Translations under genes and position numbers: made by a program
The notes under the pieces: generated by a model
What the model was told of the DNA's origin: nothing
What the model saw: only the letters and a program-made list of their open reading frames with translations
Database searches by the model: none
Shown here: piece by piece, positions 7,148 to 15,732 of the stretch
Position numbering within the stretch: the stretch's first letter is position 1
How the letters are laid out: every line of letters begins with the position of its first letter
Source of the DNA: Spirochaetaceae bacterium UBA5556
GTDB taxonomy: Bacteria > Spirochaetota > Spirochaetia > Treponematales > Rectinemataceae
Reading direction: 5' to 3'
Assembly (NCBI GenBank): GCA_002425765.1
Contig: DIMW01000013.1
Location: 1 to 37,423 of the forward strand
Length of the DNA stretch: 37,423 nucleotides

Positions 7148-8868
7148 CATTTCACTTCGTGAATCGCGCGGGCGAGCGGAAGCCGCCGGCCAACGCCGAA
7201 CGCCCGTTTCGAGACCTTGATGGCCGGCGCTCCCTGTCTGCGCTTGTACTCGGCCTTGGCGGTCATTTCGAGCGTGCGGCGGACCGTGGCGCGGTCGAAG
7301 CCCGCTTCGACAATCTCGTCCATCGTACGATTTTCTTCTATATATAATCGCAGAATTCCATCGAGCACCGCATACTCTGGCAAGGTGTCCTGGTCTTTCT
7401 GATTGTGACGGAGCTCGGCGCTCGGCGCCTTACTCATGATCGCCTCGGGAACCGGCTCCTCGCTCCCCTGCGCCGCGGCAATCTCATTGAGGTACGCGGC
7501 CAGACCATAGACTTCGGTCTTGTAGAGATCCGCGATGGGGGCGAGCGAGCCGTTCATGTCGCCGTAGAGCGTGCAGTAGCCCGTCGCGACCTCGCTCTTG
7601 TTGCCCGTCGTGAGCAGAAGCGCGTTGAACTTGTTCGACCACGCCATGAGAAGCGTTCCACGGATGCGCGCCTGCAGGTTCTCTTCGGTGGTATCGTAGG
7701 GCCGCCCCGCGAACGGCACTTCAAGCGCGTTGAGATACGCGGTGAAGGGCACCTCGATAGGTATGCGCTCGAGACGCAGCTTGTTGCGACGGCAGAGCTC
7801 AACGGCATCATCGAGCGAACCCGAACTCGAAAAACGGCTTGGCATGGAGATACAGGTCACATTCTGAGGGCCGAGAGCCTGGGCGGCGAGGACGGCCACG
7901 AGCGCCGAATCGATGCCTCCTGACAGTCCAAGGCATACGCGCGAAAAACCCGATTTCCTTAGATAATCCTGAATGCCCACAATTATCGCGCGGCGAATTT
8001 CATCGTAGCGGTTGACATAAGGATTCACGTCTTTTTCTGCGGTTTCAGACATTCCCGATGGGCTGTCGAGCACAAGCCGGCTCGCCGCGCCGGTCTTGGT
8101 GTCATAGGTGAGAACTTCTTCGCCCCAGCCACACACCCCGCGGATCGAGGTATCCTCGGCCATCGCAAAGGAACGCCCGTCGAATACGAGCGAGTCATTG
8201 GCCCCGACAGCGTTGCAGTACAGCACGGGAATCGATCCGGCACGCACCGCCTTCTCGGCAAGATTGAGCCTCGTATTCAACTTCCCCGCGATGAAGGGCG
8301 AGGCCGAGGGGACGATCAAAACATCCGCCCCTGCGTCCATCAGTTCCTTCACGGGATCGATCGTATATTTCTGGGAAGCGTCGGGCGCCTCCCACCAGAA
8401 GTCCTCGCAGATCGCGAAACCGACCCGCCCATACTCCTGCGCGAACACCTGCCGTGAACGGGCTGGCTCGAAATACCGCGCCTCGTCGAACACATCGTAG
8501 GTGGGAAGGAGGGTTTTCGCCTGCGTGAAGATCACTCTGCCATTGTAGAGGACCGAGTACGTGTTGACGAGCGATTTGCCCGCCCGCTCGCGGTTCTTGT
8601 CCACATAGCCGACGCCCACCGCGATGTTCTCCGGCAAAAGTTTCTGGAGGCGGCGCAGCGCCGCGATCGAGCCGAGCAGAAACGACTCCTGGTCGAGGAG
8701 GTCCATGGGAGGATAGCCGCAGAGGCTCTGCTCGGGGAACACGATCAGGTCGGGTTTTTCGGATGCCGAAAATGCGGCGAGGACTCGGCCAACGATGGCG
8801 AGCATGCGGTCGGCATTGCCCTTGAAGTCCCCGATAGTCGAATTGAGCTGAACGAGAGACACCCTCAT
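7147..8868 (-). CDS. nadE: Glutamine-dependent NAD+ synthetase
   Basis: This 573-residue two-domain enzyme converts nicotinate adenine dinucleotide to NAD+ using glutamine-derived ammonia. The N-terminal nitrilase-type glutaminase has its triad E46 (VFPEQS), K118 (TQAKTLLP) and C154 (FAICEDFWW). The C-terminal synthetase domain has the ATP-pyrophosphatase loop LGLSGGIDSALV (SGGIDS 316-321). Length fits the fused bacterial form. The ATG at 8868 is preceded by GGAGG, and lgt ends 12 bases upstream, so the gene is the last of a three-gene leftward operon. Confidence 0.96.
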   Translation of the reverse strand: MRVSLVQLNSTIGDFKGNADRMLAIVGRVLAAFSASEKPDLIVFPEQSLCGYPPMDLLDQESFLLGSIAALRRLQKLLPENIAVGVGYVDKNRERAGKSLVNTYSVLYNGRVIFTQAKTLLPTYDVFDEARYFEPARSRQVFAQEYGRVGFAICEDFWWEAPDASQKYTIDPVKELMDAGADVLIVPSASPFIAGKLNTRLNLAEKAVRAGSIPVLYCNAVGANDSLVFDGRSFAMAEDTSIRGVCGWGEEVLTYDTKTGAASRLVLDSPSGMSETAEKDVNPYVNRYDEIRRAIIVGIQDYLRKSGFSRVCLGLSGGIDSALVAVLAAQALGPQNVTCISMPSRFSSSGSLDDAVELCRRNKLRLERIPIEVPFTAYLNALEVPFAGRPYDTTEENLQARIRGTLLMAWSNKFNALLLTTGNKSEVATGYCTLYGDMNGSLAPIADLYKTEVYGLAAYLNEIAAAQGSEEPVPEAIMSKAPSAELRHNQKDQDTLPEYAVLDGILRLYIEENRTMDEIVEAGFDRATVRRTLEMTAKAEYKRRQGAPAIKVSKRAFGVGRRLPLARAIHEVK

Positions 8869-8880
8869 GGTGAACCTCCG

Positions 8881-9969
8881 CTATTTTATCTTTTTTCGCA
8901 GTTTGCGGGCCTTGGGCGCGTCGAACTTCGAAGCGCGCCGCGAGGCGCCTTGTGCACCCTTGTGTGCATCTGCCGTTACGCCGACATCCGCCCTCGACGC
9001 ATCGACAAAGACAGGCTCGCCAGGATTGATCTTGAAGTGCTTGCGCGCATACACCATAAAGATGATGGCCCCCACGATCATCAGGAAACTCAAAATCTGC
9101 CCCATCGAGAAATTGAAAATCGACACAAAGCGCGCGGTGGGCGCGTTCGGGTCTCCGAGCGGCAGGATATAGCCCAAGCCCGAATCAGGCTCGCGGAAAT
9201 ACTCGACGATGAAGCGCGTCACGCCATAGCCAAGGGCATACACCGCGACACCCTCGCCCCGGTATGTACGGTGTTTTCGCACCCACAACCAAAGGATGAG
9301 CCACAGGACGACGCCTTCCAGGAGGGCCTCGTAGAGCTGTGAAGGATGCCGGGGCAGATTGACCATGTCGTTCATGGACACCAGACGGATGCCCACCGCG
9401 CGCGCGACTTCCTGGACCCAGGGCTCTTTCGCCGAGAATCGCTCGGCGTTGGGAAAAATCATCGCCCAGGGCGCGGTACTCACCTTGCCCCAGAGTTCGC
9501 CGTTTATAAAATTGCCCAACCTGCCAAGGGTGTATCCCAAAGGCGCGGAGACCGCGATAAGGTCGGCCCAATCGAACCAGTTCCATTTGTGGACCTTACA
9601 CCAGATCAGCGTGGCGACAATGAGCCCGACAAAACCGCCATGATAGGACATGCCCTGGAAGCCCACAAAGGCCCCCGACTCGTCGAACGGCGAAAATATG
9701 AACCAAGGCTTTATCCAGTAATAGTTCGTCGGTTCGTAGATGAGGGTACCCGCGAGCCTGCCGCCGAGTAAAATTCCCACTATCGCCCAAATAAAAAAAT
9801 TCGCCGCCTCGTCTTCAGACCACGGCGCCTTGAGCCGCTTCGATTCTTTTCTGAAAAGCAGCCAGGTCACGGCAAATGCGAGTAAATACATAAGACCGTA
9901 CCATCTAAACGGCAGGCCGGGAATGATCTCGGGGGAGAGCCACTTTGGAAATTCAAGCATTGCCACCAT
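8881..9969 (-). CDS. lgt: Prolipoprotein diacylglyceryl transferase
   Basis: This inner-membrane enzyme attaches a diacylglyceryl group from phosphatidylglycerol to the lipobox cysteine of prolipoproteins, the first step of lipoprotein maturation. The Lgt signature LGRLGNFINGELWG is at 148-161, and the catalytic-region MSYHGG (H110) and R150 are present, with about seven hydrophobic segments. After the last membrane helix (near residue 316) there is a tail of about 45 residues ending in a Lys/Arg-rich stretch, longer than in E. coli Lgt. The start at 9969 has GAGGT six bases upstream, and its ATG overlaps the stop of the preceding gene (TGATG). The MsrB at 31784 is a predicted client lipoprotein. 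Confidence 0.95.
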   Translation of the reverse strand: MVAMLEFPKWLSPEIIPGLPFRWYGLMYLLAFAVTWLLFRKESKRLKAPWSEDEAANFFIWAIVGILLGGRLAGTLIYEPTNYYWIKPWFIFSPFDESGAFVGFQGMSYHGGFVGLIVATLIWCKVHKWNWFDWADLIAVSAPLGYTLGRLGNFINGELWGKVSTAPWAMIFPNAERFSAKEPWVQEVARAVGIRLVSMNDMVNLPRHPSQLYEALLEGVVLWLILWLWVRKHRTYRGEGVAVYALGYGVTRFIVEYFREPDSGLGYILPLGDPNAPTARFVSIFNFSMGQILSFLMIVGAIIFMVYARKHFKINPGEPVFVDASRADVGVTADAHKGAQGASRRASKFDAPKARKLRKKIK

Positions 9970-10463
9970 CAGGGAACCTCATGTTCAGAATCGTCGTGTG
10001 CCTGTTCCGAAACTTGCGGCCTTTCGCTGGCTTCCCCTTGTCTGAGCGCCGGTTTTTCCTCACGGGAAGGCCGATACCTGAGCGAATCCAGGGCAAGCAA
10101 GCCTAAAATCAATACATCCAGCAAGACCAAAATGAGTACCGAGCCGCTGGTTTTCACAAGATCGACCGGAAAAGAAACCTTCGAATTACGCACAAAGGCA
10201 AGCAAAGTCAGCACGCTGAGCACAGGTGACACACTCGCCACCAGCATCGATGGAACTTTGAGAAAAACCCGAGCCTCGGGTTTGAAATGCTGAAGAATCA
10301 CAATATAGACAAACAGAAGATTATATAACTGAAATATTCGGAGCAAGGCCGACGACACGCCGCCATAATCGCTCATCCCCAGCGAAACTGCCGCGATGCC
10401 GAGCACAAAAACGCGGAAAAATGCCAAAACCCCAACTATCAACAAAAGAGGAGAACGGCGCAT
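9969..10463 (-). CDS. Hypothetical four-helix membrane protein
   Basis: This 164-residue protein has about four predicted transmembrane helices (roughly 5-28, 45-60, 70-90 and 105-127), followed by a charged Glu/Lys/Arg-rich cytoplasmic tail of about 35 residues. I do not recognise a family and see no catalytic motif. It is the first gene of a leftward operon with lgt and nadE, overlapping the lgt start by one base. There is no Shine-Dalgarno before the ATG at 10463, and a promoter lies so close that the transcript is probably leaderless. Its position beside lgt hints at an envelope role but does not prove one. Confidence 0.65.
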   Translation of the reverse strand: MRRSPLLLIVGVLAFFRVFVLGIAAVSLGMSDYGGVSSALLRIFQLYNLLFVYIVILQHFKPEARVFLKVPSMLVASVSPVLSVLTLLAFVRNSKVSFPVDLVKTSGSVLILVLLDVLILGLLALDSLRYRPSREEKPALRQGEASERPQVSEQAHDDSEHEVP

Positions 10464-10472
10464 ACGACATGG

Positions 10473-10501
10473 AGTCTAGTGGCGCAACTCCGTATAGTCA
10501 A
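10473..10501 (-). promoter_or_regulatory. Promoter of the leftward membrane protein-lgt-nadE operon
   Basis: On the minus strand TTGACT (10501-10496), a 17-base spacer and TAGACT (10478-10473) end nine bases before the ATG at 10463. This implies a 5' leader of only a few bases at most. Confidence 0.55.
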
Positions 10502-10523
10502 GACAGTAGCAAAAGTACAATTA

Positions 10524-10548
10524 TTCAGCTATTATAATATTTCAGCTA
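10524..10548 (+). promoter_or_regulatory. Direct repeats flanking the ctpA -10 region
   Basis: The octamer TTCAGCTA occurs at 10524-10531 and 10541-10548, on either side of a TATAAT (10533-10538). No good -35 hexamer lies at the expected distance. An activator-dependent ctpA promoter with the repeats as binding site is possible but not shown. Confidence 0.35.
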
Positions 10549-10581
10549 GATAATGAGACTCCAGGAAAGGAGCTGGTCCCG

Positions 10582-12051
10582 ATGAAAAATACTGATACCC
10601 CTGTAGTGCGTAAGCGATTGATTTCATTGCTTGCATTTGTTGTCGTCCTTCTGCTCTCATTCGCCACCGTCTCCGTACCGGAATTATACGCCCAGCAGGC
10701 CAAGACACCCGACGCAAAACAGTATTCACAGCTGTTGCAGAATATTTTCCAGTTCATTTTGCAGAATTACGTCGACGAGCCCGATCCTGCCAAGCTCTAT
10801 CAGGGCGCCATCAAAGGCATGATGGACTCTCTCAATGATCCTTATTCCACCTTTCTGGATGAGGACATGATGTCCGACCTCATGTCCGACACCACAGGCA
10901 CCTACGGCGGCGTCGGACTCTATATCTCCAAGCAGGTTACGGTTCCGACAGAAGATACACCCCGTTACATTGAAGTTGTCTCTCCAATTGAAGACACTCC
11001 CGCCTGGAAAGAGGGCATACGCACGGGAGACCTCATCACGAAAATCGACGGTGAAGACACCGCCCCATTGAGTGTCGATAAGGCCTCGGCGAAAATTAAG
11101 GGCGAACCGGGAACGACCGTGGTGCTCACGTTCAAGAGAGGCAGTTACGAGTTCGATGTAACTTTCACGCGCAGCAAGATTGAGATTCCCGCGGTCAAAA
11201 ACGCGGTGATCACAACGGCTCAGGGCGATGTCGGCTACATCCGCATAATCGAGTGGAATCCCAACACCGCACCCCAGATGAAAACCATGCTGCAGGACAT
11301 GAAGAAAAAGAATATCGACAAGTTCGTGCTCGACGTACGCTCCAATCCTGGCGGGCTTCTGTCTTCGGTCGTCGATGTCAGCGACCTTTTCCTGTCCTCC
11401 GGCGTGATTGTCTCCACCAAGGGGCGAACGATCTCCGAAAATTACGAATACAAGGCAAAACCGGCCACCGTCATTTCCCAGAGCGACCGCATGATTGTCC
11501 TGACCAATCAGGGCTCCGCTTCGGCTTCCGAAATTTTCGCCGGCGCGATGAAAGACACGAGGCGCGCGCTCCTGCTGGGGGAAAAGACCTACGGGAAGGG
11601 CTCCGTCCAGCAGATATTCCCTCTCGGCGACGCGGGCTTCAAACTTACGATGGCCCACTATTATACCCCGAGCGGCGTCAATATCGACAAAGTCGGCATC
11701 GAGCCGGATATCAGTGTCGCCGAGCCCGAACTGAGCGACAAAGAGCTTGAAGAGGTCCAGAAACTCTATGATGCCGGCGATATCGCGCGCTACATACAGA
11801 ACATTCCCCAACCAACCGTCGAACAGCGGAAGGAGTTCGCCGCCGAGCTCGCAAAGAAATACGCGGTGCCCGAACTCATTCTCGAAAAGCTCGTCCGCGA
11901 TGAGGCAGAACGCTCGCAGCCGGCCAGAATCTACGACCTCGAGTATGACGTACAGCTCCAGAAAGCGCTCGATCTCATAGAATCACCGGATTTCGAGAAG
12001 AGCCTTGAGAACACCAAGACGCTGGCCCAGCTCCACGATGCGGCCAAGTGA
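10582..12051 (+). CDS. ctpA: Carboxyl-terminal processing protease (peptidase S41)
   Basis: This 489-residue exported serine protease trims C-termini of envelope proteins. After an N-terminal signal anchor (hydrophobic 13-30, with a possible AQQA cleavage region) come a helical segment, a PDZ domain (about 105-185) and the S41 protease domain. The Ser-Lys dyad is S314 in GSASASEIF and K339 in TYGKGSVQ, the 25-residue spacing seen in the family. A C-terminal region of about 110 residues, rich in Glu and Lys, follows. AAGGAG precedes the ATG. rsmE follows 14 bases later, so ctpA heads a small operon. Confidence 0.93.
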   Translation: MKNTDTPVVRKRLISLLAFVVVLLLSFATVSVPELYAQQAKTPDAKQYSQLLQNIFQFILQNYVDEPDPAKLYQGAIKGMMDSLNDPYSTFLDEDMMSDLMSDTTGTYGGVGLYISKQVTVPTEDTPRYIEVVSPIEDTPAWKEGIRTGDLITKIDGEDTAPLSVDKASAKIKGEPGTTVVLTFKRGSYEFDVTFTRSKIEIPAVKNAVITTAQGDVGYIRIIEWNPNTAPQMKTMLQDMKKKNIDKFVLDVRSNPGGLLSSVVDVSDLFLSSGVIVSTKGRTISENYEYKAKPATVISQSDRMIVLTNQGSASASEIFAGAMKDTRRALLLGEKTYGKGSVQQIFPLGDAGFKLTMAHYYTPSGVNIDKVGIEPDISVAEPELSDKELEEVQKLYDAGDIARYIQNIPQPTVEQRKEFAAELAKKYAVPELILEKLVRDEAERSQPARIYDLEYDVQLQKALDLIESPDFEKSLENTKTLAQLHDAAK

Positions 12052-12065
12052 GAGAGTGTCTCCCT

Positions 12066-12866
12066 ATGCGCCAGATCATGCTTCCTGGCAGCCAGAGCGG
12101 CAAAGAAACCTGCGCGCTCGATGCCAACACAAGCCACTACCTTGTCAGCGTCCGGCGGATGCACGTCGGGGATTCCTTCGAGGCTATGGATGAGACTGGC
12201 GCACGATTTGCTTGTACTCTTCTTTCAGATGAGCCTCGCGGCGCGAAGCTCGCGCTCGTTCTGGTCTCCTCTCCCGAGCCACCAGCGCATGACTCCCAAC
12301 GCATCGACGACGAACGCCGTCTCCGCATCGCCCTCGTCCAGGCGCTTCCCAAGGGCCAGAAATTCGATCTCATCATTAGGCAGGCGGTGGAACTGGGCGT
12401 CGAACTCATTGTTCCCGTCATCACTCGATACTGTGTAGGAATAGATCCTTCAGACCGTACCGCATTAAAACTTGAGCGGCGCCGGCGCATCATCCGGGAG
12501 GCTCTCCAGCAATCGGGCTCTGCCGTGCACACCGAGATAGTGGCCGCGGAGCGACTCGAATCGCTGGACGCGCAGTTGAGCTCAAAGGGGTTTGACAGAG
12601 ACCACGCAGTCCGTATTCTCTTTCACGAATCAGCGCAGAAAGCGCCGCGGCCTCTTCACACGCTTCTTTCGGGAGCCAGGAATCGAATCGTCATCGGCAT
12701 AGGGCCGGAAGGCGGATTCTCCGAGGAAGACTGCGCGGCATTCTCACGGATGGGCTTCGCCGTACACCACGCGGCGGGACCTGTATTGCGCGTGGAAACC
12801 GCCGCGATCTTCGCGGTCTCTGCAGTCCGGGCCATCGGCTCAGAGAGAGACATATGGAAAGCTTGA
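12066..12866 (+). CDS. rsmE: 16S rRNA (uracil(1498)-N3)-methyltransferase RsmE
   Basis: This 266-residue SPOUT-class enzyme methylates N3 of U1498 in 16S rRNA using S-adenosylmethionine. The N-terminal PUA-like half is followed by the trefoil-knot domain with the family motifs IGIGPEGGFSEED and GPVLRVETAAIF. A GTG at 12048 overlapping the ctpA stop would add six residues. I prefer the ATG at 12066 because GAGAG lies upstream and MRQIMLPG looks like a normal RsmE N-terminus. The 3' end overlaps the start of the next gene by 13 bases, so the two are probably translationally coupled. Confidence 0.92.
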   Translation: MRQIMLPGSQSGKETCALDANTSHYLVSVRRMHVGDSFEAMDETGARFACTLLSDEPRGAKLALVLVSSPEPPAHDSQRIDDERRLRIALVQALPKGQKFDLIIRQAVELGVELIVPVITRYCVGIDPSDRTALKLERRRRIIREALQQSGSAVHTEIVAAERLESLDAQLSSKGFDRDHAVRILFHESAQKAPRPLHTLLSGARNRIVIGIGPEGGFSEEDCAAFSRMGFAVHHAAGPVLRVETAAIFAVSAVRAIGSERDIWKA

Positions 12867-13558
12867 ATATACCAAGCGCCTCCCTCGATGATGTGCGGCT
12901 CGATTTCCCTTCCCGTTCTGTGCTCTCCTCCCTGCCATACCTCTGGGATGATGAAAGGAACCATCAGATTTGCTTTATAAGCACGAGCCAGTGGCAGAGA
13001 GCCAAAAAGCGCGACGAGTACGGTTCGATGATCGCCAGCGCCGATCTCGTTCTCCCCAGAGACCGGAGTCTGGCGGAGCGGGCCTGCGCCCATGGCGATC
13101 AAGCGGTGCACTCCTGGCCTGTGCCCTTTCTCCATCAAATACTACTCGATGCGCTGTACGAATCCATGGAAATGGAGGATGGCAATACTGCTTTCCTGGA
13201 GAAGGGGCCCGGATTCTACAAGCCTCAAAAAGTGCTCACACTGCTCCTCTCGGCCATCGAAAGAAAAAACGGCTCGGTATTTCTGCTTGGAGGCAGTCCG
13301 GTCACCCTTGTCAAAGCGGGAAAAAACATACGCGCGACGTATTCTGGAATAACCATTGTGGGCAGCATGCACGGCATGTATCTTCCTCAGGAGGAAACCG
13401 CGCTCATTCAGGCCATTCAAAAAGGAAACCCGAGCCTCATCCTCGCGGGGGATCCCATTCCCTCGGGAGAACGCTGGATATCCCGCCACATGAGTACAAC
13501 GAGAAGCGGAATCTTCTTCTATTACGGGCCAATCCTGAGTTGGTTCGCGGGCAGATGA
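12854..13558 (+). CDS. Divergent WecG/TagA/CpsF-family glycosyltransferase
   Basis: This 234-residue protein has the GT26 family outline: N-terminal ICFISTSQWQRAKKR, then ADLVLPRDRSLAERA, GSVFLLGGSP, a GITIVGSMHG segment, a Glu-containing loop, and NPSLILAGDPIPSGERWISRH. These enzymes move N-acetylmannosamine or related sugars onto lipid-linked intermediates of surface polymers. Two hallmarks deviate. The usual 'LPDG' that supplies the catalytic Asp reads LPRDRS, and the usual 'GLGxPKQExWI' reads AGDPIPSGERWI. It may have another specificity or be a degenerate member. It overlaps rsmE by 13 bases. Other cell-wall glycosylation genes are absent here. Confidence 0.7.
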   Translation: MESLNIPSASLDDVRLDFPSRSVLSSLPYLWDDERNHQICFISTSQWQRAKKRDEYGSMIASADLVLPRDRSLAERACAHGDQAVHSWPVPFLHQILLDALYESMEMEDGNTAFLEKGPGFYKPQKVLTLLLSAIERKNGSVFLLGGSPVTLVKAGKNIRATYSGITIVGSMHGMYLPQEETALIQAIQKGNPSLILAGDPIPSGERWISRHMSTTRSGIFFYYGPILSWFAGR

Positions 13559-13590
13559 ACCCAACGTAATTCCCCTTGCCACATGTTCTC

Positions 13591-13619
13591 TTGAAACATC
13601 GTCTTGAATCTGTTACACA
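13591..13619 (+). promoter_or_regulatory. Promoter of the sigma-54-type ATPase gene
   Basis: TTGAAA (13591-13596), a 17-base spacer and TACACA (13614-13619) lie just before the ATG at 13630. This is a sigma-70-type promoter. I see no -24/-12 sigma-54 promoter here. Confidence 0.5.
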
Positions 13620-13629
13620 TAAGCCCATA

Positions 13630-14892
13630 ATGAAAAAATTTCTCTATTACGATCAGGATTCCAGCAGAATCCGAGCTATGGTCACGGCGCTCAGCGAGCA
13701 ATTTGAGGTGTCGATCGCCGGCGATCTGCTCGAATTGACAACGACAATGAAGGCACAACATCCGGCTATCCTTCTCCTCGGCTTTGCATCCCACGACGAT
13801 GCATTCAACGCTCACCATCTGGAATGCATGTATCGAAGTATTCTGAGCGCCAAGATTGAAAATCAGTCGACAAGCTCACGACTTTCCATATTTATCATGG
13901 TGGAATTCGGGAAGCATGCGTTTATTCATGGAACGGCTTCGGACTCACCGGGTAAATCCCGATTGGAAACCTTGCAATCCCTGCCGTCCTGTGATGTGTA
14001 CGTCATTTATCCGCCACCTCAAATCAAGAGAATCCCCTCTATCATCCTCTCAACAGTGGAAAGTGCCGATACGGCGCCCGCGACACGGGGCTACAGACAA
14101 CCCTCCAAATGCCTTTTCGCTGATAAACATTCTCCGATAATAGGCAAAAGCAAAAAATTTTGCCGTATGATTTCCCAAATCCGGTCCTACGCCGACGAAC
14201 ACCGTCCCGTACTCATCATAGGAGAAACAGGAACCGGAAAGGAGTTGGCCGCCCGTTCTCTGCACTCATGGAGCAAAAGGAAGGCCAGTCCTTTTGTCGC
14301 GCTGAACTGCGCCGCCATTCCTGAGACCCTCTTTGAGAGCGAGATGTTTGGCACCGAACGGGGAGCGTATACGGACGCTTCTTCGAGAAGAGGGGCGCTG
14401 GCGCAGGCCAACAATGGTACGCTCTTTCTCGATGAGCTTGGAAGCCTTTCGACTGCGTCCCAACCAAGCCTGCTCCGCGTGCTTGAAACCGGAGAATATC
14501 GCAGGCTCGGCAGCCCTCGGTCCCATTCGACCCAATTTCGGCTCGTGAGCGCTTCGTGTCTGAATCCGATAGATCTGGCAGCTGAGAAAAAGTTTCGAAA
14601 CGACCTTCTGTTCCGTATCGCGGATTTCATCATAGAAATCCCGCCGCTCCGCGAAAGGACAGAAGATATTCCCCTGCTCGCGAGACATTTCTGTACTCAG
14701 TTTTCAAAAGATATTTATGACATAGAGGATAATGCCCTCAATAAACTCTCTGCGCATACATGGCCAGGGAATATCCGCGAACTGCAGTCGGTCATCGCGA
14801 GGGCATGTGCGAGGAGAACAGTGGGAAAACTCAGTGAGGAGGATATTGAATTCTTGACAGGTATCTCCCGGCTTGTGCCCCATAAGGCTTAA
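13630..14892 (+). CDS. Sigma-54-type AAA+ ATPase without a DNA-binding domain
   Basis: This 420-residue protein has a bacterial enhancer-binding ATPase domain: Walker A GETGTGKE (198-205), the sigma-54 contact loop GAYTDA (245-250, consensus GAFTGA), Walker B TLFLDE (264-269), the arginine-finger region FRNDLLFRI and WPGNIREL (378-385). The N-terminal 130 residues look like a receiver domain (FLYYDQD start), but no Asp is at the expected phosphorylation position (AILLLGFAS). The chain stops about 35 residues after WPGNIREL with no Fis-type helix-turn-helix. FlgR of Helicobacter and CtcC of Chlamydia also lack that domain. The longer frame from 13576 lacks a ribosome site. Confidence 0.82.
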   Translation: MKKFLYYDQDSSRIRAMVTALSEQFEVSIAGDLLELTTTMKAQHPAILLLGFASHDDAFNAHHLECMYRSILSAKIENQSTSSRLSIFIMVEFGKHAFIHGTASDSPGKSRLETLQSLPSCDVYVIYPPPQIKRIPSIILSTVESADTAPATRGYRQPSKCLFADKHSPIIGKSKKFCRMISQIRSYADEHRPVLIIGETGTGKELAARSLHSWSKRKASPFVALNCAAIPETLFESEMFGTERGAYTDASSRRGALAQANNGTLFLDELGSLSTASQPSLLRVLETGEYRRLGSPRSHSTQFRLVSASCLNPIDLAAEKKFRNDLLFRIADFIIEIPPLRERTEDIPLLARHFCTQFSKDIYDIEDNALNKLSAHTWPGNIRELQSVIARACARRTVGKLSEEDIEFLTGISRLVPHKA

Positions 14893-14909
14893 AAACACGG
14901 CGTTTGTAT

Positions 14910-14915
14910 TATACT
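14910..14915 (+). promoter_or_regulatory. Likely -10 element of the SDR gene
   Basis: TATACT lies eight bases before the ATG at 14924. No convincing -35 is present. The spacing and the lack of a Shine-Dalgarno match other likely leaderless genes in this window. Confidence 0.35.
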
Positions 14916-14923
14916 ATCGACAT

Positions 14924-15688
14924 ATGGATACAGCGAACACTGATAAGCCGTCAACGGATACATCCACGTTTCATGGAAGATTCGCCCTTGTCGTAGGAGG
15001 TTCCGGGGGCATTGGCCGGGCCATATCGATTGAACTCTCTCGCAGGGGAGCGCGCATTCTCGTGCACGGCACGCATGCTTCGGAACGCGCCCCGGGGATG
15101 AACCTCGGGCCCCACGAGACATTCGACGCGGAGTTTACGAATCCAAGCGGCTTTATCCGCGCGCTCGATGCCCGCCTCGATAAAATCGGGGCCGAACCGG
15201 ACATCGTCATCTGCGCATTCGGTCCATTTCGGGAAAAACCCCTCGCAAAATACACGGCCGAAGACTGGGAGCTGCTCACGCTCGCGAATCTGGCGCTCCC
15301 GGGAGCGCTGGCGAGCCGCTTTTTACCGGGGATGATCGAGAAAAGGTATGGCAGGTTTCTCTTTTTCGGCGGGACCAGAACCGACGGCATTCATGCTTAC
15401 AGGAAAACGGCTGCGTACGCGGCGGCAAAAACGGGGCTAGGCGTACTGGCAAAGTCCGTGGCCGCAGAGGGTGCGGCGCACAACGTGGCTGCGGTCGTGG
15501 TCTGCCCGGGCCCCACTGAAACCGAATATCTCGACAATGAGACGAAACGCCGCCACGCTTCGCTCACACCGACAGGCTCGCTCGCGCAGCCTGGGTACGT
15601 CGCCCGCACAAGCCTCGATCTCATCGATGCCGAACCCTGCATCGCCTCCGGGGCCATAGTGAGCCTGGACGGTGGCGTGGCCCCCTAG
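14924..15688 (+). CDS. SDR family NAD(P)-dependent oxidoreductase
   Basis: This 254-residue Rossmann-fold enzyme of the short-chain dehydrogenase/reductase family is probably cytoplasmic. The nucleotide-binding motif is VVGGSGGIGRA (GGSGGIG 25-31), an AFG segment (98-100) replaces the usual NAG, the catalytic YxxxK is YAAAK (165-169), and the loop CPGPTET (194-200) is typical. The catalytic Ser expected 13 residues before the Tyr is missing from FFGGTRTDG, so Thr151 may substitute or the chemistry may differ. The end GAIVSLDGGVAP is the normal SDR C-terminus. The substrate is unknown. The gene begins 31 bases after the AAA+ regulator. Confidence 0.82.
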   Translation: MDTANTDKPSTDTSTFHGRFALVVGGSGGIGRAISIELSRRGARILVHGTHASERAPGMNLGPHETFDAEFTNPSGFIRALDARLDKIGAEPDIVICAFGPFREKPLAKYTAEDWELLTLANLALPGALASRFLPGMIEKRYGRFLFFGGTRTDGIHAYRKTAAYAAAKTGLGVLAKSVAAEGAAHNVAAVVVCPGPTETEYLDNETKRRHASLTPTGSLAQPGYVARTSLDLIDAEPCIASGAIVSLDGGVAP

Positions 15689-15694
15689 CGAGAT

Positions 15695-15723
15695 TTGACT
15701 TTTCCCCCCTCAGCCCATATTAT
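15695..15723 (+). promoter_or_regulatory. Promoter of the STAS-YbjN-PspA operon
   Basis: TTGACT (15695-15700), a 17-base spacer and TATTAT (15718-15723) form a strong sigma-70 promoter. Only nine bases separate the -10 from the ATG at 15733, so the transcript would have almost no leader. Confidence 0.65.
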
Positions 15724-15732
15724 TGATACATC

